Below the pieces are notes generated by a model. That model did not search any database, had not been told where the DNA came from, and worked only from the letters and a program-made list of their open reading frames with translations. 64,000 nucleotides of DNA from Synechococcus sp. PCC 7336 (GTDB taxonomy: Bacteria; Cyanobacteriota; Cyanobacteriia; Thermostichales; PCC-7336), in contig NZ_CM001776.1 of the NCBI RefSeq assembly GCF_000332275.1, forward strand, positions 4,524,008 through 4,588,007, given 5' to 3'. Positions within the stretch are counted from its first letter, which is position 1. Each line of letters begins with the position of its first letter. The translations under genes and the position numbers were made by a program. This document shows positions 29,482 to 38,392 of this stretch, piece by piece.

Positions 29482-29877
29482 GTGCCAATACAAACCTGCA
29501 TGGGGGCAACCCTGCAATGCATTCCCTTTGGCTCGGCCCCCAGCAGCCTAGTCGTGATTCCCAAGGGTCCGCCAGTGGTCACCCCCACCCCACCAGCAGC
29601 CACCATCATGGACTTTGTCCCGCTCGTAAATATTCTTCCCTTCGGAACCTGTACGTCCCTAGCCAATCCGACGGTGGCATCGGCAACCGCTGCAGCCTTA
29701 GGGGTGCTGACCCCCATGCCCTGCATTCCCGTGCCGACCGGTCCCTGGAAGCCAGGAGCGGTCAAAGTAACGGTCAACAACTTCCCCGCTTTACCCAATA
29801 CCGCCGTCTGCAATTGTGCTTGGGGAGGGGTCATCAAGATCTCCAGCCCCGGCCAAACTAAGGTTATGGTGACTTAG
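29482..29877 (+). CDS. DUF4280 (PAAR-like) protein
   Basis: 131 residues from GTG 29482: IQTCMGATLQC, IPFGTCTSLANPTVASATAAALGVLTPMPC, and NTAVCNCAWGGVIKI. The repeated Cys, Pro and Gly pattern is the DUF4280 PAAR-like spike-tip family. Such proteins cap the needle of contractile injection systems or bring effectors. No sheath, tube or baseplate genes are in the window, so it is an orphan here. Confidence 0.8.
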   Translation: MPIQTCMGATLQCIPFGSAPSSLVVIPKGPPVVTPTPPAATIMDFVPLVNILPFGTCTSLANPTVASATAAALGVLTPMPCIPVPTGPWKPGAVKVTVNNFPALPNTAVCNCAWGGVIKISSPGQTKVMVT

Positions 29878-29968
29878 GGTTGGCTCGAAACAAGAGATTT
29901 TTGCCGTCGAGCGCGCTTTCGGCAGCGAGGTTCGCAGGGAAAGAAACAGGATCGGCTGAGGCAAAAAC

Positions 29969-30670
29969 CTAACTGGGTTTCTCGGCCCGGGTTTGACCGA
30001 ACAGGATCTTCTTCGCCTCTGCGCTCATCCCTTTAGAGCTGTTGATTTCCTTTGCCTTAGCATAAGCGCGCTGCACTGCCGGTCGGGCGGCGATCGCCTC
30101 AAACCAGCGCTCGAGGTTGGGAACATCTGCCAAATCTTGCCCCTGACTTCGGTAGGGCACAATCCACGGATAGGCAGCCATATCGGCGATCGAGTACTCG
30201 CCTGCGACAAACTCGCGCTCGGCCAGCCGGGTATTCAGGACGTTGTAGAGACGAGTGGTTTCTTGGACGTAGCGATCGATCGCGTAGGGAATCTTCTCCG
30301 GTGCATACTGGCTGAAATGGTGGTTTTGTCCCAGCATTGGTCCCAAGCCACCCACTTGCCAAAAGAGCCACTGCATCACCTCGTAGCGCTGGCGCAGATC
30401 GGCAGGCAGGAACTGGCCCGTTTTCTCAGCTAGGTAGGTCAAGATTGCGCCTGACTCGAACAGGGCAATGGGATCGCCGCCATCGCTGGGGGAGCGATCG
30501 ACGATCGCCGGAATTCGGTTGTTGGGGGAAATCGCGAGAAATTCGGGTGCGAACTGATCCCCCCGACCGATATTGACGGGGACGATCTCGTAGGGAACTT
30601 CGGCCTCCTCCAGAAAAATCGTAATTTTGTGGCCGTTTGGAGTCGTCCAATAATACAGTTCGACGGTCAT
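29969..30670 (-). CDS. Glutathione S-transferase (YfcG/YghU-like)
   Basis: 233 residues. N-terminal thioredoxin-like domain starts VELYYWTTPNGHKITIFLEEA, with the TPNGHK loop of Ure2-like/YfcG glutathione disulfide-bond reductases and FESGAILTYLAEK (glutathione-binding Glu-Ser). The C-terminal helical domain is complete. It uses glutathione to reduce disulfides or peroxides in the cytoplasm. Single gene. Confidence 0.9.
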   Translation of the reverse strand: MTVELYYWTTPNGHKITIFLEEAEVPYEIVPVNIGRGDQFAPEFLAISPNNRIPAIVDRSPSDGGDPIALFESGAILTYLAEKTGQFLPADLRQRYEVMQWLFWQVGGLGPMLGQNHHFSQYAPEKIPYAIDRYVQETTRLYNVLNTRLAEREFVAGEYSIADMAAYPWIVPYRSQGQDLADVPNLERWFEAIAARPAVQRAYAKAKEINSSKGMSAEAKKILFGQTRAEKPS

Positions 30671-30700
30671 GCAGCGCTCCCTCTCCTGACAGATGTCCGG

Positions 30701-30889
30701 CTATCTCTTCTTCCATCTGAGCAACTGAGTCGTCAGTCCAAAAATAACAGCAGCTACTCCAAAACCGCAGGCAATCCAGCCAATCGTGAGGCCGAGCTCG
30801 TTATTGCCATCGTAAATAAACACCACCACACCCCCCAACAACAGACAGAGTAAGGTGCAAATCACTGCGCCAAATTTGATGGCTCGCAT
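30701..30889 (-). CDS. Small two-helix membrane protein
   Basis: 62 residues from ATG 30889, with two hydrophobic helices (FGAVICTLLCLLLGGVVVFIYDG and LTIGWIACGFGVAAVIFGLTTQLL) and a basic C-terminus. A longer frame from 31027 runs into the tRNA-His region and is not credible. Family not recognised. The two-helix design fits a membrane-embedded accessory protein, but nothing shows a partner. Confidence 0.55.
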   Translation of the reverse strand: MRAIKFGAVICTLLCLLLGGVVVFIYDGNNELGLTIGWIACGFGVAAVIFGLTTQLLRWKKR

Positions 30890-30985
30890 CACGCTCGGTT
30901 TCCTCTCACTCTGACAGTCAATCCTCTTCAGATGGGCATGCCAACGGTAGGCAATAGGCCGAGTTCGCATTCGAGTTGAGACAAG

Positions 30986-31059
30986 GGCGGACGATGGGAA
31001 TCGAACCCACGAATGTCGGAACCACAATCCGATGCCTTAACCACTTGGCTACGCCCGCC
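30986..31059 (-). tRNA. trnH: tRNA-His (GTG)
   Basis: Minus-strand cloverleaf. The acceptor stem is GCGGGCG/CGTCCGC with one G-U pair. Anticodon stem TCGGA-TTGTGGT-TCCGA gives anticodon GTG, and the T-arm is GTGGGTTCGATTCCCAC. A G at -1 (31059) faces discriminator C73 (30986), the identity element of bacterial tRNA-His. CCA is not encoded. Confidence 0.95.
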
Positions 31060-31114
31060 GTACCGATTAGGCTTTAGTAGTTTAGCATCGGCTGTTTCCT
31101 CGTGTCACCGACTC

Positions 31115-32047
31115 CTAAAGCGTTGTGCTGAGGTCGTCGATATCGGCGAGGGTAAAGGGACGGTTTTCGGCGGCGATCGCCGCTCGCAAATATTTCGGCA
31201 CCTGCAACGTACCCAGGAGGGTCTCTCCATCCATCAACCGGAAACCGCCGTGGCTGTTTTGAGCTAACAGGCGATCGATCGCGGCGGGGTCGGGACGAGA
31301 GTCAAATGGTTTGGCTGAGGCTAGGACGAACCCCCAGGGGACGGTGAAGCTGGGAATGTAGGCGATCGCCGTTTGGGTGTAGGGAAAGACGCTGCGGAGG
31401 GTGGCGAGGGTGCGAGCAAACAATTCAATTTGGACGGGGGAGGCGGACCCCGCTTGCATCGCAAAGACACCATCGGGGGCGAGGATGGCTTGAACTTGTG
31501 CGTAGAATTCCCGCACGAACAGTTTGACGGCCGGACCAGATTCCACCGGTTCGGACAGATCGTCCACAATCAAATCCCAACGCTCGTCGGTTGTGGCGAC
31601 GTATTGGAGGGCGTCGCCAATGATGACTTCCACCCGAGGATCGTCCCAAGCATTGGCGTGCATTTCTGGCAGATACGTCCGGCAGGCGTCCACCACTTCG
31701 CCATCGATATCCACCATCGCCACTCGTTCGACGGACTGCCAGCGCAACACCTCCCGCACGGTGGCCCCTTCGCCGCCCCCCAAGATCAGTACGTTGCGGA
31801 GGGTTTGGCAAGCAACAGCGGCAGGATGCACGAGGGTTTCGTGATAGATAAACTCGTCGGCGGCGGTCGATTGCAGCTTCCCATCCAGAATCAGGGTTTT
31901 ACCATAGGTGCCGTGCTCGACAATTTGCAGGTCTTGAACGGCGGTGGTGCGGTGCAGCAACAGCCGCTTGATGCCGTGCAGGTGAACCTCCCACTCGTTC
32001 GCGATGTCGTTGAGCCAGAAGGTTGCGGGGGCAAGCTTAACGGACAT
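31115..32047 (-). CDS. speE: Spermidine synthase (polyamine aminopropyltransferase)
   Basis: 310 residues. It has the SAM-binding motif VLILGGGEGATVREVLRW, the catalytic Asp in IVDDLSEPV and the polyamine-binding QSTAADEFIYHETLVHPA. It transfers an aminopropyl group from decarboxylated SAM to putrescine. Its start overlaps the end of speD by 11 bases, so the pair is co-translated. Confidence 0.95.
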   Translation of the reverse strand: MSVKLAPATFWLNDIANEWEVHLHGIKRLLLHRTTAVQDLQIVEHGTYGKTLILDGKLQSTAADEFIYHETLVHPAAVACQTLRNVLILGGGEGATVREVLRWQSVERVAMVDIDGEVVDACRTYLPEMHANAWDDPRVEVIIGDALQYVATTDERWDLIVDDLSEPVESGPAVKLFVREFYAQVQAILAPDGVFAMQAGSASPVQIELFARTLATLRSVFPYTQTAIAYIPSFTVPWGFVLASAKPFDSRPDPAAIDRLLAQNSHGGFRLMDGETLLGTLQVPKYLRAAIAAENRPFTLADIDDLSTTL

Positions 32048-32441
32048 GAGAGGTCCTCCGATCGCTGGCAGCTGCGGTGGCGGCCGTCGGCGTAGCGCGG
32101 ATGTGGCGGGCGATGCTTTGGTAGGAGTGACTGCTGGCTTTAAAGGCGCAGATCAGGTATTGGCAAGCGGCGTCCGGTTGAGCGCTGGTGCCGCAGGTAA
32201 AGGCATCAATCGCCACATACCCCTCTTCCGGCCAAGTGTGAACGGAGAGGTGAGATTCGGCCAGTAAGGCGATCGCCGTAATGCCGCAGGGCTCGAATTG
32301 ATGGTTGATGTCTCGGATGAGGGTGGCTTGCGATCGCGCGACGGCTTCTTTGAGGGTTTGTTTCACAAAGGCCAAATCATTGAGTAGATCGGGCGGACAG
32401 CCATATAAATCTAAGATGCAGTGAATGCCAGCGATCGCCAA
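32037..32441 (-). CDS. speD: S-adenosylmethionine decarboxylase proenzyme
   Basis: 134 residues of the short prokaryotic class. The self-cleavage site is in LLAESHLSVHTWPEEGY, where the serine becomes the pyruvoyl group, with the CGTS motif later. It supplies decarboxylated SAM to SpeE. The start is uncertain: TTG 32441 is the first in-frame start, but the frame remains open upstream and the usual MxxxGxHLI beginning is only partly matched (IAGIHCILDLYGC). The C-terminus is longer than usual by about 15 residues. Confidence 0.92.
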   Translation of the reverse strand: MAIAGIHCILDLYGCPPDLLNDLAFVKQTLKEAVARSQATLIRDINHQFEPCGITAIALLAESHLSVHTWPEEGYVAIDAFTCGTSAQPDAACQYLICAFKASSHSYQSIARHIRATPTAATAAASDRRTSHVR

Positions 32442-32516
32442 CGAAGTATCCCCATCACACAGCGAAGGTCGTTCGGAGTTCTCCCCAACGTTTTCCTATA
32501 GTAATTTTTTTTGTCC

Positions 32517-33608
32517 TCAAACCTCTCCCCACCCCGGCTGCAAGCGACGCATCAGGGGGGTATAGATCTTAAAGTAGGCGATCGATGCCAACTGCCGAGC
32601 CACCGCCTTCTGCCGCGTATCCGCCCCAATGCATCTCTGACAGGCTGGATTTGTCACCTGCAGGCGATCGAACCCCTGCCGCAAGGCACAAGCAGGGCGA
32701 TCGTTCAACACTTCCGCCAGAGGCCGATCTACCACCGTTCCCAGCGGAATTATCCCCTCATAATCCTTACAACAGGGCACCACCGTTCCGTCATACAGCA
32801 CTCCCGCCTGACTCGACGCCCCATTACAGGTGCCAAACTTCGCCGGAATCACGGCAGCCCCCAACTCCACATTCCCCCAACTATCCAGCGGGAACGTTTC
32901 CAAGCCTAACTTGGGGTGTAACTCCACCACCTGCCAGCGTCCCGGTTTGTGCTGGCGAATCTGCTGCTCCATCCACTGGCGATCGGGCGGATCGGGATAG
33001 CCCTCAAACAGGATGTCAGCCCATCGATTCAATTCCACCTGCATGTGTTCTCGCCCTTCCACAATTTTGAGCGGCTTGTGGGGAACTAAAAACGGATGGG
33101 GGGTGGAATCCAAAAACTTGATATTGACTCGCGTTTTAGAATGCTGGTCCGCAAGGTTGGTTTGGACGTACTGAGTGATGCCGTCAAAGTAGCGATCGGG
33201 CTGGAGGCGGGGGGGCGCACCGCGAATGGTAAAGGTCTCGGTATCGGGGGTTTGCAGCGAGATGGTGACCTTAGGAATGCCGGAGGCGACGAGGCGCTCC
33301 ACATGGTCGGGACGGATGGCAAAGGTGCTGCCGTTGGTGGTGAGGTGTAATTCCAGCTCGCGTTCTACGGCTAAGGCAATCGCCTCAAAGATATGGGGAT
33401 AAATGAGGGGCTCCCCCATCAGGTGAAAGGTGACGATCTTCGCCAGTTGCCCCTCGGCAATTTCGTCCAACAGCCGTTCTAACAACCCCAAGTCCATGTG
33501 CCCCCGCTTGCGCTCCATAATCGCATCGGGGCAAAATTCACATTTGAAATTACAGACATTGGTGACTTCAATGTGGAGGCGATCGAGACGGGGAAGGGTA
33601 GCGGGCAT
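32517..33608 (-). CDS. Radical SAM protein with SPASM-type C-terminus
   Basis: 363 residues. The [4Fe-4S] motif is CNFKCEFC. Strand IVTFHLMGEPLIYPHIFEAI is the radical SAM GEP region. C-terminal cysteines (NGASSQ ... VPCCKDYEGIIPLGTV and NPACQRCIG) fit a SPASM auxiliary cluster. The reaction is unknown: such enzymes modify peptides or act in cofactor or lipid pathways. It is upstream of speD on the same strand, 75 bases away, which may be coincidence. Confidence 0.85.
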   Translation of the reverse strand: MPATLPRLDRLHIEVTNVCNFKCEFCPDAIMERKRGHMDLGLLERLLDEIAEGQLAKIVTFHLMGEPLIYPHIFEAIALAVERELELHLTTNGSTFAIRPDHVERLVASGIPKVTISLQTPDTETFTIRGAPPRLQPDRYFDGITQYVQTNLADQHSKTRVNIKFLDSTPHPFLVPHKPLKIVEGREHMQVELNRWADILFEGYPDPPDRQWMEQQIRQHKPGRWQVVELHPKLGLETFPLDSWGNVELGAAVIPAKFGTCNGASSQAGVLYDGTVVPCCKDYEGIIPLGTVVDRPLAEVLNDRPACALRQGFDRLQVTNPACQRCIGADTRQKAVARQLASIAYFKIYTPLMRRLQPGWGEV

Positions 33609-33720
33609 GGGCTGGATTCCTCAATCTGCGCGTGCGGGCAAACCCCAGTGAAAACTGCGATCGCGCTGTATCAGACCCTTGTATCTTACAAGCGCCTAAA
33701 AAGCTATGATTCCAATCCGC

Positions 33721-34419
33721 CTAATAGCTGCAGGCATGGGACTTCACCGCGACGCGATCGCTGGCTGGCAACGATTGATTCGCCCATTCGAGTAACTGCT
33801 GCACTTCTCGATCGCAGGTTTGATCGAAGTGGTCGTACCACAGGCCGATAGCATAAAATGGTTCGGGGGTTCTCAAGCAAATTAATCGATCCACCTCTCG
33901 CTGCAGTTCCCGACAGGTGTCTAGCGGTGCCACCGGCACGGCAGCGATGATTTCGCGAGGATGGTACTGACGCAATGTGGCAATGGCCGCCTGGAACGTT
34001 GCCCCCGTAGCAATGCCGTCATCGACTAACAGGACTGTCTTGCCCGTCAGGTTGGGAAAGGGTCGATTGCCCCGATACAGTTGCTCGCGGCGAGCGAGTT
34101 CTTGCTGCTCCCGCTCCAACACGGGCTCAATTGCCGCTGCAGAAATGCCCAGTTGACTGACTAAGTCCCAATTAATCCACTGGATGCCGCCAGGGGCGAT
34201 CGCCCCCATCGCCAATTCTTCCTGCCCCGGCACCCCCAGCTTGCGCGCCAAACAGATATCTAAAGGCAGGTGTAAGGCTGTTGCAATCTCAAACGCCACT
34301 GGCACGCCCCCCCGAGGCAAGCCCAACACAATTGCATTGGGATGGTTGGCATAAGCTTGCAGCCGCACCGCTAGCAATTGGCCTGCTTCAATGCGATCGA
34401 CAAATTTCGCGGTAGTCAT
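33721..34419 (-). CDS. Phosphoribosyltransferase-domain protein
   Basis: 232 residues with the PRPP-binding motif VLLVDDGIATGAT and the N-terminal IVLGLPRGGVPVAFEIA loop. This is the type I phosphoribosyltransferase fold, in a subgroup often found with stress or dormancy genes. The substrate is unknown. It contains CLARKLGVPGQEELAMGA, typical of that subgroup. Confidence 0.85.
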   Translation of the reverse strand: MTTAKFVDRIEAGQLLAVRLQAYANHPNAIVLGLPRGGVPVAFEIATALHLPLDICLARKLGVPGQEELAMGAIAPGGIQWINWDLVSQLGISAAAIEPVLEREQQELARREQLYRGNRPFPNLTGKTVLLVDDGIATGATFQAAIATLRQYHPREIIAAVPVAPLDTCRELQREVDRLICLRTPEPFYAIGLWYDHFDQTCDREVQQLLEWANQSLPASDRVAVKSHACSY

Positions 34420-34615
34420 TTAGGCGTTCTCCCTGCTCGATATCTGAATGCCACTTCTCCTTGCAATGCAAAAGGTCGAATTTCAATCGTTTTGAACCGG
34501 ACTCAACTCAACAGTGACTCAGCACACTCTCTTGGCTGAAGGGGGCAGCGGTCAGCTCTCGAAACAACGGTGGCACGCTCTCGGTAGGGCCATCTGCCAA
34601 ATTGGCGATCGCATC

Positions 34616-35164
34616 TCAGTTCGCCACCGTTGTGGTGCTATCCAGCAGTGCGGACTGTTCGATCGCGTCCGACCACAACAGCAGTGCAAACGCTACTTTC
34701 AGTAACTCCGCCAGTGGTTCGCGGACAAAGGCTCGCGATCGCAGCCCCAGACCCAGCAAACTGTCCATCGGTGTTGACAGAGTACTGGGCAAAAACAACA
34801 CTTCCGGTAATGTTGTTAACAGCCGCATAAATAGAGGTCTCGACTCGGTAAGATAGGGCTCGCGAGGTTTCTCAACCGAAGCCGCAGCGGGGCTATCCCA
34901 CCAATAGCTGGCCACATCGCGATTGTTGTCCCCTTCCCCTTGCCTTGCAAGCGAAGATTTACCAACCACGATCTCCGTTCCCTCCCTGTGAGTGGTTCCA
35001 ATCGGGGGATGGGAGGCTCGTTTGAAGGCAATGCCGAGTCTGCTGCCCCCCTTCATGCTAACGAACTTCTCAGGGATCGATAAGCTCCATTTCATGCCCT
35101 CTTCTGATGCGTATCTTGACATACGCCTAGAGTCGAGAACTGGTATCATATCCTCACTAATCAC
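34616..35164 (-). CDS. Hypothetical protein, uncertain
   Basis: A 182-codon frame from GTG 35164 (next ATG at 35149). I see no known motif. It has one short hydrophobic stretch near the end (LKVAFALLLWSD) and a middle region rich in Ser, Arg and Gly. Codon use is not clearly protein-like, and plus-strand frames of lower quality overlap it. It sits between two solid genes and is kept because no other feature explains the 800-base gap. Confidence 0.35.
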   Translation of the reverse strand: MISEDMIPVLDSRRMSRYASEEGMKWSLSIPEKFVSMKGGSRLGIAFKRASHPPIGTTHREGTEIVVGKSSLARQGEGDNNRDVASYWWDSPAAASVEKPREPYLTESRPLFMRLLTTLPEVLFLPSTLSTPMDSLLGLGLRSRAFVREPLAELLKVAFALLLWSDAIEQSALLDSTTTVAN

Positions 35165-35234
35165 CTAAATTGGACTGCCGTTCGATGGGTCGCTTCCGTC
35201 TCTGCCCCGCGTTAGTCTGCCAGTCGGTCTTTAC

Positions 35235-36116
35235 GTGCCCAACATGCCCGTCCCCTTACCGCCACCTACTCTCCTGAATTCCCTCATCCACAACTGGCTG
35301 TGCGAAGACTGGGGACGGGGCGATCGCACTACCCTCAGCCTGTTCCCCGACCCCGCTCGATCCCCCCACTGGACCGCCCGCATTTGTCTGAAGCGATCGG
35401 GCCTTGTCGCCGGACTCCCCATTACTCGCAAGGTCTGGCAACAGGTAGCCAAAGAATACGAAGTCCCCGCCATTGAATGGGAAGCGTTGGTGGAGGAAGG
35501 GACTGCCTGCGAAGCGGGAACCGTCTTAGCCCGAGTCAGTGCGCCCGCCGCAATTTTGCTAATGGGGGAGCGGGTGGCGCTCAATCAATTGGGACACTTG
35601 AGCGGGATTGCCACGCTGACACGGCAGTATGTAGAGGCGATCGCCGATCTACCCGCACAACTGGTGGATACCCGCAAAACTCGACCGGGGCTGCGGGACT
35701 TAGAAAAATATGCCGTTGCTGTCGGAGGGGGTACCAATCATCGCTTCGGCTTAGATGACGCCGTCATGCTCAAAGACAATCACATCCTGGCCGCTGGAGG
35801 CATCGCTGCCGCAGTCCGAGCCGTGCGGGCACGCGCCCCCTACCCCCTCGCGATCGAAGTCGAGACTGAAACGTTAGAGCAAGTGGAAGCAGCGATCGCC
35901 GCTGGAGCCGATATCGTCATGCTCGACAATATGCCGCTGGAGCCGATGGCCCGAGCCCTGGAGATTGTGGCAGGTCGAGCCAAAACCGAAGCCTCGGGCA
36001 ACATCACTCTCGAACGCATTCGCAGCGTCGCCGAATTGGGGGTCGATTATGTCTCCACCAGCGCCACCATCATGCAAGCCACTTGGCTGGATGTGGGGCT
36101 AGATTTTGTTGTCTAA
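35235..36116 (+). CDS. nadC: Quinolinate phosphoribosyltransferase
   Basis: 293 residues. Signature VDTRKTRPGLRDLEKYAVAVGGG then NHRFGLDDAVMLKDNHI carries the active-site residues, and the C-terminal TIMbarrel strand VDYVSTSATIM is present. It turns quinolinate and PRPP into nicotinate mononucleotide for NAD synthesis. Start is GTG 35235, with an in-frame ATG at 35244 as alternative. It ends convergently against the next gene with a few shared bases. Confidence 0.95.
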   Translation: MPNMPVPLPPPTLLNSLIHNWLCEDWGRGDRTTLSLFPDPARSPHWTARICLKRSGLVAGLPITRKVWQQVAKEYEVPAIEWEALVEEGTACEAGTVLARVSAPAAILLMGERVALNQLGHLSGIATLTRQYVEAIADLPAQLVDTRKTRPGLRDLEKYAVAVGGGTNHRFGLDDAVMLKDNHILAAGGIAAAVRAVRARAPYPLAIEVETETLEQVEAAIAAGADIVMLDNMPLEPMARALEIVAGRAKTEASGNITLERIRSVAELGVDYVSTSATIMQATWLDVGLDFVV

Positions 36117-37027
36117 TCTGCCAAGCCCGCAAACGCGAGGATAGACTCGGCGGTTTCCTGCGACTTTTCCAAGTGGGGGACGTGGCCGCAGTCAGGAATC
36201 CACTGCAGGTTGCTGTTGGCGATCGCCTGTTCGAACTTGGCCGCATCTTGCCTGCCCAAAATGCGATCGTTTTCCCCCCAGATAATTAACGTTTCGGGTT
36301 CGAGTTGAGCAATGCGGTCTGCTAAAAACGTATAGCCGCGACTCTTGGCAAAGGCGATCGTTGCCCGCCGCCAGCCTTCGCATTCTAGATGCAAGGCCGC
36401 ACAGATGGCTGCATCGCGAGAAGCAAAGGCGCGATCGTGGTAGGCCAGTTTGCTAATGCGATCGCGCACCCAACCATTCCGCAACACTTCCGAAGCGAGC
36501 CAGTCGAGCGGCGGCACCATTAACTTCGCTTCGCTGCCCCCCTTGGCAAACCCAGCACTATCCAGCAACACGAGCTGTTGGACTGAGTCGGGATAGGTCA
36601 GGGCAAAGTCGATTGCCGCTGCCCCACCCATCGACGCGCCCACCAATACCATCGGCTGGCCGATCGCCTCTTGCCAAAAGTGATAGAGGTGCGTCAGGAT
36701 CTCTTGCGGTGTAAAGGCCAGGGATTGGGGGCGATCGGTGAAGCCAAACCCCAGTAAATCTACAGCCCACACTTGAGTGCGATCGGCCAACAGGGGCAAC
36801 AGTCGCCGAAATTCAAACACAGAACTATCGAAGCCGTGCAGCAGCAGGATCGGCAGCGGGCCTCGACCGCGTCGCACAAACGTTGTGGGAATGGGCTCGG
36901 GCAGTAGCGCGGTTGGCAGTTCCAGTTGTTCGATGCTGCGGGCTAATGCTAGGGAGGTTGTCTCGGTTAGGTGTTGGGCGAGAGCGGGAAGCTGAAATGA
37001 TGAAATCTGCTGTCGAACCTGAGGCAT
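36113..37027 (-). CDS. Alpha/beta hydrolase
   Basis: 304 residues. Oxyanion loop LLLHGFDSSVFEFRRLLP, nucleophile GASMGGAAA, acid in TLIIWGENDRILG, histidine in PDCGHVPHLEK. A cyanobacterial or plastid-type esterase/lipase. The substrate is not evident. The N-terminal 50 residues are a short helical lead. Its end overlaps the nadC end by a few bases. Confidence 0.88.
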   Translation of the reverse strand: MPQVRQQISSFQLPALAQHLTETTSLALARSIEQLELPTALLPEPIPTTFVRRGRGPLPILLLHGFDSSVFEFRRLLPLLADRTQVWAVDLLGFGFTDRPQSLAFTPQEILTHLYHFWQEAIGQPMVLVGASMGGAAAIDFALTYPDSVQQLVLLDSAGFAKGGSEAKLMVPPLDWLASEVLRNGWVRDRISKLAYHDRAFASRDAAICAALHLECEGWRRATIAFAKSRGYTFLADRIAQLEPETLIIWGENDRILGRQDAAKFEQAIANSNLQWIPDCGHVPHLEKSQETAESILAFAGLAD

Positions 37028-37095
37028 TGCGTCATTCTGGAGCGGTACGGCTTCAGCTCATGGTAAGCCAATTCCGGTAAGCCTCTGCGGCTCAG

Positions 37096-37160
37096 TATAA
37101 CCGATAGATCGGTACGGAACTGCAGCTAGACCCCAGTCATTAACGGCTGGGGGTCTTTAT
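37096..37160 (+). ncRNA. Candidate small RNA with its own promoter and terminator
   Basis: A good -10 box TATAAC at 37096-37101 points rightward. About 25-30 bases later a GC-rich hairpin (37128-37156) ends in TTTAT. No gene lies between, so a transcript of about 50 nt starting near 37108 is possible. No -35 box or known RNA family was recognised. Confidence 0.3.
37128..37160 (+). terminator. Rho-independent terminator
   Basis: Inverted repeat AGACCCCAG (37128-37136) and CTGGGGGTCT (37147-37156) with a 10-base loop and one bulged G is followed by TTAT. On the plus strand it is a terminator. No plus-strand gene immediately precedes it, which is the basis for the small RNA proposal. Confidence 0.65.
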
Positions 37161-37277
37161 AATGGGTGTGATTCAGGGCACAATAGTTTCGGGAGGCTTA
37201 CTAACAACAGATAATTTCACATCGATCTGTTGTGGAGTGATACGCGAATATAATGCAATTAGATTGCCATTTTAGAT

Positions 37278-38000
37278 ATGAATGATATTAGCGACAGCAA
37301 GGAATTATTTGATTACTGGCACAAGAGGGTCAGGCTAAAGAATGCCCCTCTTATATCTGCACCCGATCATATCCCTACACAAGAACTTCGACATGAATGC
37401 ACCAACTATGACTCGTTACGAGTTAGTAATGAAGTGCAGATTTTAGAAGAACCTGAAAGAAGTCAGGTCATTGCTGTAATTAAATATCAATGTACTGCGC
37501 AAGTATTGCAGCGTAGATCGGGACTCCTAAGAGAAAAAGCAAATCAACTCGAAGATGCCTGCTATGAACTTGAAAGAGAAAGGTCCAGGCTTGGAAGACT
37601 AATTAGACAGCTACAGGAGAAACTCTTCGGAAAGGACAGCGAGATACGAAGGCTCGAAAATCGTATTCTAGCTCTAGAGGCAGAAAATGAAGCTTTGAGA
37701 TCGGACAGTGCAAAAGATGGCGCATATAAAGAGCTAGAGAAAGAATTTGATAAACTACAGAAGAAATACGAGAGTGAGGTAAAAAGAAGGGAAGAGCTAG
37801 GCAGGAACAATCAGAGATTAGGTGGAAGAGTTTCCCATGCAAAAAGAAATAAGGAGAAACTTGAAAGAGCTAGAGTTGAGAACAAGGAGCTTCGTAATAA
37901 GTTAGATCGTTCGATCGAGCAGAAAGAGTCTCTTGAGGAAGAATTAGCTCGACTTCGCAAACAGTTAAAGTTAGGCATAATCGAGGTCAAGCCAAAATGA
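37278..38000 (+). CDS. Coiled-coil protein of unknown function (gene 1 of a pair)
   Basis: 240 residues. The N-terminal 75 residues form a mixed region (RHECTNYDSLRVSNEVQIL then SQVIAVIKYQCTAQVLQ) that I cannot assign. From about 78 to 230 it is a near-continuous coiled coil with charged heptads (QLEDACYELERERSRLGRLI, EIRRLENRILALEAENEAL). No membrane segment or catalytic motif is seen. Its stop overlaps the start of the next gene (ATGA), so the two are co-translated. Base composition is clearly more AT-rich than flanking genes, suggesting transfer. Confidence 0.75.
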   Translation: MNDISDSKELFDYWHKRVRLKNAPLISAPDHIPTQELRHECTNYDSLRVSNEVQILEEPERSQVIAVIKYQCTAQVLQRRSGLLREKANQLEDACYELERERSRLGRLIRQLQEKLFGKDSEIRRLENRILALEAENEALRSDSAKDGAYKELEKEFDKLQKKYESEVKRREELGRNNQRLGGRVSHAKRNKEKLERARVENKELRNKLDRSIEQKESLEEELARLRKQLKLGIIEVKPK

Positions 38001-38392
38001 AAATGGCTGAGCTAAAGCAAAAAGTCTATAAACTAGCAAAAGTTGAAAGCACGAATCAGCTAAAATCAAAGTATCAGGATTTCAGAAAATTAGATATGCG
38101 TCGTAAGCAATCGTGGAAAGATGCCTTCGTAATTTTAGTTGAGAGAAACAAAGAATTTGATTCATGGGTCAAGAATCCGCCTGATGAATATAAAGAAATT
38201 TTTGTCGATATTGAATCAACACTCCAGGATTTTGACTTAAAGCTAGACAAGGCAAATAAACTAAGAAAAATCGTCTCACAGTCAGCTGACGACCTAGAAA
38301 GACTTGCTGAGGAATATGATGATGAAGCCTTAGATTTACTTAAAGAAATAAAGTCTAGAGGAATCATTGAAAGGAAGGCTAATTTGAATTGA
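37997..38392 (+). CDS. Unknown helical protein (gene 2 of a pair)
   Basis: 131 residues, mostly charged helix: MAELKQKVYKLAKVESTNQL, MRRKQSWKDAFVILVERN, WVKNPPDEYKEIFVDI, LDKANKLRKIVSQSADDL. It starts four bases inside the first gene. I do not recognise the family. The overlap, shared AT bias and shared helical character suggest the two proteins form a complex. They sit in an island with a transposon-derived repeat and a broken nucleotidyltransferase gene. Confidence 0.72.
   Translation: MKMAELKQKVYKLAKVESTNQLKSKYQDFRKLDMRRKQSWKDAFVILVERNKEFDSWVKNPPDEYKEIFVDIESTLQDFDLKLDKANKLRKIVSQSADDLERLAEEYDDEALDLLKEIKSRGIIERKANLN

Noticed and set aside
30701-31027. 108-codon version of the small membrane protein
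   Set aside because: Its first 46 codons cross the upstream leader and the tRNA-His, so the ATG at 30889 is preferred.
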